Positions 13,201-22,200 of a stretch of 64,000 nucleotides of DNA are shown here, piece after piece. The DNA comes from Mycobacterium sp. NS-7484 (lineage in GTDB: Bacteria; Actinomycetota; Actinomycetes; Mycobacteriales; Mycobacteriaceae). Below the pieces are notes generated by a model that was not told the origin of the DNA, ran no database searches, and saw nothing but the letters and a program-made list of their open reading frames with translations. Location: assembly GCF_001953975.1 (NCBI RefSeq), contig NZ_MBEJ01000126.1, forward strand, positions 33,221-97,220. Direction: 5' to 3'. The position numbers were made by a program, and so were the translations under genes. Each line of letters opens with the position of its first letter. The first letter of the stretch is position 1.

Positions 13201-16200
13201 CAGCCAGATTGATGACGGGTACCGCAGTTTCGGCCAGACGCTCGGTCAATCCATCGGAGGTCAGCGCCACGACCGGAGCGGCGTCGTCAAGCATGAACTC
13301 GATACGGGCGTCGGGCACTGCCGGATCGATCGGCAGGTACGCCGCTCCGGATTTCAACACTCCCAGGACGGCCACGATCGCCGCGACCGACCGATTCAGT
13401 AACAGCGCCACACACTCGCCGGGGCCGGCGCCTTCAGCACCGAGCATGTGGGCCAATCGATTCGATGCCTCGTCGAGTTCCCGGTAGGACATGGACCGGC
13501 CGGCGCAACTGACCGCAACCGCATCAGGGGCCCGGGACACCTGACGGGCGAACGCGGCCGGGATGGAACTCTCGAGCACCTGCTGGCTCAGGACGGCACG
13601 ATGCCCGAGCGTATTCAGCCGCACCCGCTCGGCGACGTCGAGCATGTCTACCGTCGACAACCGGACGGTGGGGTCGGCGGTCATCGCCGTCAACACCCGC
13701 TGCAGGCGATCCACCAGGGTTTGAACGGTGGACGCATCGAACACGTCGGTCCGGTATTCGACCAACCCGGCGATTCCCGCCGGTTCCCCGGTGTCGGTGC
13801 TGCGCTCAGCCAGTGAAAACACCAAATCTGTTTTGGCGGTGCGTGTTTCGGCGTCCATCGGCGTCGCTTCAACGTCACCCAGCGCCAGTCCGGCCGCCGA
13901 GCCACTACTGTTCCAAGGCAGGTTCTGCCAGGTGACCATGACTTGCACGAGCGGGTGATGGGTCAGTGACCGGACCGGGTTGAGCCGCTCCACCAGCACC
14001 TCGAAGGGCACATCCTGGTGTTCGAACGCGGCCAGGCTGCGCGCTCGCACCTGTTCCAACAACTCGGAAACGGTGGGGTCGCCGGCTACGTCGACCCGCA
14101 ACACCAACGTGTTGACGAAGAATCCGACGAGCTGATCGAGCGCCTGATCGCCACGCCCGGCGGTCGCGATACCGATGGCGACATCGCTGGTGGCACTCAA
14201 CTCTGCCAACAGCACCGCCAATGCGGCCTGAACCACCATGAAACTGGTGGCATTGTGCTCCCGCGCCACCCGGGCGACCTGCTGCTGCACCTCCGCCGGC
14301 CACTCCACGGCCACACTGGCCCCGCGATAATCCGCAACCGCCGGATACGGCCGATCGGTCGGCAATTCGAGCCGCTCGGGCAATCCCGCCAGCGCCTGCT
14401 CCCAGTAACTGAGCTGTGCCGAGATCACACTGTCGGCATCGGAGACCGACCCAAGCCAATCATGTTGCCACAGCGTGTAATCGGAGTACTGAACCGGCAA
14501 TGGCAACCAGTCCGGAGCGTGGCCGTCGTCACGGCTGGCATAGGCGACGGCCAGGTCGGTCACCAACGGGGCAATGGACCAACCGTCGGCTGCGATGTGG
14601 TGCACCACCGCCGTCAGCACGTGCTCGTCATCGGCAACGTGGAACAGCGCCGCTCGCAAGGGAATCTCGGTCGCCAGGTCGAACGTGTGGCGGGCGACCG
14701 CTCCGACCGCCTCGTCCAGTTGGTCCGTCGACCAATCGCGGGCATCGACGATGCACCAGCCGAAATCGGCGCGCTCGGAGGGGATTACCACCTGTCCCGG
14801 CACTCCATCTACAGAGACGACGAGCGTCCGCAGACTTTCCTGGCGGGACACCACATCGGCCAGCGCCTCACCAAGCGCGTCGGCATTCAGCCGCCCGTGC
14901 AACCGCAGCGCCACCGCCATGTTGTAGATCGGTGACGGGCCCTGCAACTGCTCGAGGAACCAGAGCCGCTGCTGCCCGTAGGACAACGGCACTGCCGCAG
15001 GCCTCGGCTGCGGCGTCAACGCCGGCCGGGCCGCCTCACCTTGATGCTGGTCCAGATATTCGGCCAGCTTTCCGACCGAGGGTGAATCGAACAGGCAACG
15101 CACCGGAACCTCACGGCCCAGTGCCGACTGCAGGCGGGCACATACCCGGATGGCGATCAACGAATCCCCGCCCAGGGCAAAGAAATCATCGTCGAGACCG
15201 GCGCGGCCGAGCCCGAGCACCTCGGTGAACACCTCGGCCACCGTCTTCTCGGTCGGCGTCTGCGGGGGCCGGAACGACGTCGCGACGAAGGTGGGTGCCG
15301 GTAGCGCCCGACGGTCGATCTTGCCGGAGGAAGTCAGCGGTAGCTCATCGAGCACCACGATCTGGCTCGGCACCATGTATTCAGGCAGCCGCTCTGACAA
15401 CCACTGCCGGACCTCCCCGATCTTGGCGTTGGTCTGGGGGTCGTTGGCGTAACCGCCACGCTGACGGGCATCGATCGGCGCCAGATAGAGGTCGGTCAAC
15501 GCCGGCGCAGGCCCGTCCCCGGGGCCTGCCACAAATACGGCATCAAGCGTTCCGGATTGCGCGCCCCAGGTGACGGCGGTGCGGTATCCGGTCGCCTCCC
15601 CCAGCAGGTACAACTGTTCGGGCGTGACCCCGGCATCGACAGCCGCCGCGGCACCGGCCTGGGCTTCGGCCAACGGTAGCCCGGAGGCGAGCGCCTGTTC
15701 GATGAACACATCGGTGATCACACCGGCTCGCGGTATCGCGCTGACCCGCACGAGGCCAGGCCGTTGCGAGACCAACTCGGCGCCCAGGCCGTTCAGTCCA
15801 GCACACTCGGTCCACCACCAGGTGAGCGCACGGGCCAGCGAGCGCACCTGGGTTGGCGTCTTGTGGATGACGACGTCGTAGCGGTAGCGGGTCAGCTCGT
15901 TATCCGATTCACCTCGTTTGACCTGAATGTCGATTCCGCCCACAGCCGGGTGATCGGAAGCCCAGGTGGTGAAGAACTCTGGGGAGAGCAGCAATTCGTG
16001 TTCCGCGAGTACCGCGCGCTGTACGCGTTGACGGAGTTCGACGGTGTCGGTGTTACCGATTCCACTGCGCGCCAAAGCGATGCCGGTTTGGAACGCACCC
16101 TGCAGGCTGTGGTTGCGCACATCCCCGAGGAACAACCGACCGCCTGGTACCAACAACTCCATGGCCTTGTCGATGACCTCGGCCAGGTACTCCGCACTGG

Positions 16201-19200
16201 GGAAGTACTGGATGACCGAGTTGACGATGATGGTGTCGAAGTGGCCGGGCGGCAAACCATCGGTGAGATGCGCGGGCTGAGACAGCAGATGGACCCGAGC
16301 CCTCCAAGGCTCACCGGCCACGGCGGCGGTGAGTTTGGCGACCGTCGCCGTCGAGAAGTCCGTACCCCAGTATTCCTCGCACGCCGGGGCCACCTGGGAG
16401 AGCACCAATCCCGAACCGACGCCGATCTCCAGCACCTGCCGTGGTTGTAGCGCCAGGATTCGGTCGACCGCCGCCGAACGCCATTCCCGCATCTGCTCCA
16501 GCGGAATCGGCTCGCCGGTGTAGCTGCTATTCCACCCGCGGAAATCGCTTCCGTATTCCGGTGTGTCGAGTTCGGCATCATAAAGCTCGTCGTAGATGTG
16601 CTGCCATTGATCGACGACATCGGCCTCATGGTGGGTCGCGGCGGACTGCGCCAGGGCGATGTAACCGACCAAGTGGTCGATGCCGAGTTCGCTGTGATGG
16701 ACTGCAGCCGCCGCGCGACTGACCTGCGGGCAGGCCAGCAGCGTGTTCTCGATCTCGCCGAGCTCCAATCGCTGCCCGCGCAGCTTGACCTGTGCGTCAG
16801 CGCGACCCAGGTATTCCAAAGCGCCGTGTGTGGTCCAGCGCACCAGATCACCCGTTCGATACATCCGTTCCCCTGGACCGCCAAACGGGTTGGCCACGAA
16901 CCGATCCGCCGTCAGGTCGGACCGGCCCACATATCCGCGCGCCAACACCGGACCGGCCAGATACAGCTCGCCCACGACCCCCACCGGCGCCAGGTGCAGC
17001 CGCGCGTCGAGCACCAGAGCGCAGGTTCCGGGGATCGGGGCGCCGATGCGGACCGGCTGTCCGGCCGCCAGTGCGCTCCATGTGGCCCAGATGGAAACCT
17101 CGGTGGGACCATAGGCGTTGTACATGGCCCGTCCGGGCGCCCAGGCGCCGACCAACTCCGGCGGGCAGGCTTCGCCGCCCGTGACCAGGGTCTCAACCCC
17201 GCCGAGCCGCATGCGGTCCAGGGTGGCCAGGACTGTCGGGGTGATCAGGGCGGCGCTGACCTGCTGGCGCTGTATCAGTTCGGTGAGCGCGGCCCCGGCG
17301 TACGAATCTCGCGGTGCCACCACGAGCGCCGCCCGTGACGCGACCGCCCACAACCATTCGAACACCGAGGCATCAAAGGTGGGTGCGGCGACCATCAACA
17401 CTCGGCCGTGGGCCCCGACCCGGAACAGGTCGCGATGTGCCGCGGCTACGCCCAGCAGGCCTGCATGGGTGACCGCCACGCCCTTGGGGGTGCCGGTCGA
17501 ACCGGAAGTGAAGATCACGTAGGCGGCATCGTCAGTTCCCAAGGGCGCCAGTCGATCCTGGTCGGCGACCAGGCCTGGTCCGTATCCGGAGAGATCCACA
17601 GCGTCGAGACGAAGCACCGGGCGCTTTCCGGCGCCCGGCACGGTGTCGGATCCACAGGTGAGGACGCACACTGCCGCGACGGCGTCCAAGACAGTGGCGA
17701 TCCGCTCGGCTGGGTTGGTTCGATCCACCGGGACGTACACCCCGCCGGCCTTCAGAACGGCCCACCACGCGGTGACCAACTCGACAGACCGGTCCATCGC
17801 CACCGCGACGGCGCACTCGGGGCCCACTCCTACCTCGATCAACTTGCGTGCCAACCGGTTGGAGGAAGCGTCCAGTTCGCCATACGACAGCTGCCTCGGC
17901 CCGTCGATGACCGCGACGGCATCCGCGTCGGCCGCCACCGCGGCCGCGAGCAGTTGGTCGATCAAACCGGTAGGTGTTCGGACTCCGGCCCCAGACCACC
18001 TGTGCCGCAGTAGTTCCCATTCGTTCTGGTCGATCAGGCCGACCTCGCCCACCACGGCCGACGGGTCGGTCACCACCGCTTCGATCACCCGTCCGAACCG
18101 GTTCACCAGGCGTTCGACACTGGACTGCTCGAACAGATCCGTCGCGTAGGTGAGCACCCCGGTGGCCATCGGCCCACCATCGCCGGGCACCTCCCGGATG
18201 TCGAAATCCAGATCGAACTTGGCGGTCCGGGTGAACACCGATTCCTGCTCGACCTCCATCCCGTCGAGCGAAACCGTAGGCAGCACGTTGTTCTGGAAGA
18301 CCAGGGCGACCTGGAACAACGGATGATGGGACGTCGAACGCGTCGGATTGAGCTGCTCCACCAACAATTCGAACGGCACATCCTGATTGGCATAGGCATC
18401 CAGCGCCTTCTGCTTCACCTGGTCGAGCACTTCCCTGAACCGCAAGGCAGGGTTGACACCCACCCGCAGCACCCAGGTGTTGACGAAGAAGCCCACCAGA
18501 TCATCGAGCGCTTTGTCGGTCCGTCCGGCGATCGGGGTGCCGAGAGCCACGTCCACGCCGACACCTTCGCGGTGTAGAGCCACTGCCAGCGCGGCCTGCA
18601 GGACTATCGACGTCGTGGCGTGATGTTCGGCTGCAACCGTTTTGAGCCCAGCCCAGGTGTGCGTATCGATGCCGAACTCGACAACCTCACCACGATAACT
18701 GGGCACCGGCGGTCGGGGACGATCCGTCGGCAGCGACACCACCTCCGGCAGATCGGCCAACTCCTGTCGCCAGTAAGCCAACTGGCCGGCGATCACACTT
18801 GTCGGGTCAGCCTCATCACCGAGTCGATCCTGCTGCCACAACGTGTAATCGGCATACTGCACCGGCAACGGTGACCAGTCCGGGGCGCGCCCCGTTGTCC
18901 GGCAGGCGTAGGCCAGGCCCACGTCACGCACCATGGGCGCCAGTGACCACCCGTCGAATGCAATGTGGTGCACCACTATTCCCAACACATGCTGCTCGGG
19001 ACCCAACTCATAGATCCGGGCCCGGACCGGGATTTCGGCCGATAGGTCAAACCGGTAACCGGCCAGGTCCATCAGCTCGCCGGTCACGTCACCGCCCGGC
19101 CCGATGGCCGATGACACCACCATCGGGCCGGCACACCGCCACATGCCCGGCTCGGCCGGCAGCACCTGCTGGAACGGCACCCCGTCGACGTCGACAAACA

Positions 19201-22200
19201 CCGTGCGCAGCGACTCGTGCCGCGCGATCACATCATCCAACGCCGCGCCCAACGCCTCGACGTCCAACGCGCCGTTGATCCGGAACGCCGTCGGCATGTT
19301 GTACGTCGCCACCCCGCCCTCGAACCGGTTCAGGAACCAGAGCCGCTGCTGGGCGAACGACAACGGGATCAGTTCCGGCCGCTGTTGACGCACGAGCGGC
19401 GCCCGACTGCCCGAGCCGACAGCGACCCGCGGCGCCAACTCGGCGACAGACGGTGCGTCAAACAAGGTGCGGACGGCCAGATCGGCGTCCAATGTCGTGT
19501 TGACATCGGCAATCACCCGCATCGCCGAAAGCGAATCGCCCCCGAGGTCGAAGAAGGAGTCGTCCACCCCGACCCGGTCCAAACCGAGGACCTCGGCATA
19601 GATGGCGGTCAGGGTCTCTTCCGTGGGAGTGGCAGGCGCCCGGTAACGGTCGGCATCAATGTATTCCGGAGCAGGCAGGGCTCGCTTGTCGAGCTTTCCG
19701 TTGACCGTCAGCGGCAAAGCGTCGAGCACCACGATCGCGGCCGGCACCATGTAGCTGGGCAACCGGTCGGCCAATGCCGCCCGGGCGCCGGCCGGGTCGA
19801 CGGCACCGACGGAGGTTTCGGTGACATAGCCCACCAGACGTTTGTCACCCGGGCGATCCTCGCGGGCGACGATGATCGCCTGCTCCACCCCGTCCAGATC
19901 GGCCAATGCAGTTTGGATCTCGCCCAACTCGATGCGATACCCACGGATCTTGACCTGCTCGTCGGCACGACCCGAATACCGCAGTTGCCCGTCGGCACCC
20001 CACGACACCAGGTCACCGGTGCGATACATGCGCTGACCGGGGGCACCGAAAGGGCATGCCACAAAACGAGATCCGGTCAACGAACCGCGGCGCCAATAGC
20101 CGACACCGACATTACGGCCGGCCACATACAACTCGCCCACCACTCCGGCCGGAACCGGTCGAAGCCACTGATCCAGCACGAACAACGCCGCACCGGGCAA
20201 CGGCGAACCGATCGGCGGAACCCCCGCCCCGGCGGCCAACGGCGCGCTGAGCGCAACCCACATGGTGGCCTCGGTCGGCCCGTACTGATTGATCATCACC
20301 CGGTCGGGAGCCCAGCGATCCACCACGTCGGCCGGGCAGGGCTCTCCGCCGACCAGCAAGGCAACCGAATCCAAGCCGGCGGGTGACAACGCGGCCACAG
20401 CGGTCGGGGTCAGCCCCAGCACGTTGACCTCTTCGGCGACCAGTAAGGCGTGGAAGTCGTGGGGCGAACGGGCGATCTCCTCGGGAATCACGACCAACCG
20501 TGCGCCGGTCAGGAGCGCATTGAAGATCTCCCAGCCCGAGATGTCGAAGCTGTAGGAGTGCCACTGCGACCACACCTGGCCCGACGGCTCCAGGTTCGGG
20601 TCGAGGCAGCCGATCAACTGGGTGACATTCCCGTGGGAGATGGCAACCCCTTTGGGCACACCCGTGGTTCCCGAGGTGTAGATCAGGTAGGCGATGTCGT
20701 CAGAGCCGGGTTCCGGCAAGGCACCGCACGGGTAGGTGTCGACCCGCGGATCATCGACGTCGACAAGTGTCAGAGCCTGTCCGGACAGGCGATCGACCAG
20801 ATCAGCGGTGCTCACCACCGCAACGGGGTCGGCATCGGAAACCATGAATTCCACTCGGCCCTGGGGGTGGGCCGGGTCGATCGGCAGATAAGCCGCCCCG
20901 GTCTTGAGCACCGCCAAGATCGACACGAGTGCCTGGGCACACCTGTTGAACAGCAGAGCGACGCAGCGACCCGGGCCGGCGCCCTGGTCAATGAGAAGGT
21001 GCGCCAACCGGTTCGACGCCTCGTCCAACTCGCGATAGGTCATCGCCGCGCCATTGCAGCTGATCGCCACCGCCTCGGAAGCACGGTGGACCTGCGCCGC
21101 GAACATCGCCGGGATCGAAACCGCGGTCAGCGGATGCGACAGCATTCCGTGATTGCCGACCTCGAACAGCCGGTCGCGCTCGGCGTCGTCCTGCACAGTC
21201 ACCGACACCAGTGACCGCGACGAGTCGGCCGTCATCGACAGCAGCACCTGCTGCAGCCGATCCGCCAATTCCGCGGGATCGAGGTTCGACAACGGGTGTC
21301 CGACGCCTGCGGTGTTGACGAAAACCTGTTCCCCTGCACTCGAGAAGAACATTCCGAAGCCGCCGACGACGCCTGCGTTGGCCAACGATGCCGTTGCAGT
21401 CGCCCCACCGAAGTCCAATGTGAAAGAGGACGGAAGGAAGTTGACACTCACCCGGTTGGCGAGTTGTCCGGCCGCGCGCGAGTTGATCTTGCGCTCGAGC
21501 GCCTGGACCGGGAACCGTTGGTGTTCAAGGGCTTCACGGATCCGCAGGTCGACATAGCCACAGAAGTCCGCCACCGAAGTGGCGGGTGCGGTGTGAAGCA
21601 CCAACGGTACGACGCCTGCCAGCATCGCGGGAAGGGTCTTCGTGTCAGGCCCGACGCGACGGCTGACCGGAAAATCCAGGACCACCTCCGAGCCCTCAGA
21701 CTGCCAGCCGCGCACCAAAAGTGCACAGGCCGCGGTGAGAACCGAGGATCGCGGTAGGTTCAGCGACAGCGCCAGTGCGTCGACCCGGCGCAGTACATCG
21801 GGATCCAATTCGACTGGGGCCGAAGGCAGATACGATTGTGCCGCGCCTTCTTCCGGAAGCCATCGATACTGCGGCTCACTTTCCGGCGGAAGATTCTCGG
21901 TCCAGTACGCGCGGTCGCGCAGGTAGTCGTCCGAAGACTCGTAGCCCGATTCGCAGTCGATCAGATCGGACAACGTCCCGAACAGCGACGGGGGAATCGG
22001 CGCCCCGGACACCACCGCGGAGTACACCGAGGCCAGCCGCTGGCCCACCATCGCGATACCGGTTCCGTCCAGCACGATGTGATGGCAGCAACCTACCAGG
22101 AAGAACTCGTCGGCCCGGGTCTGGAACAAGGCGAACCGGAACAACGGCCCGGCCAGTGACATCGGCGCACGCTGGATCGACGCCGCAAGTTCACGAGCCT

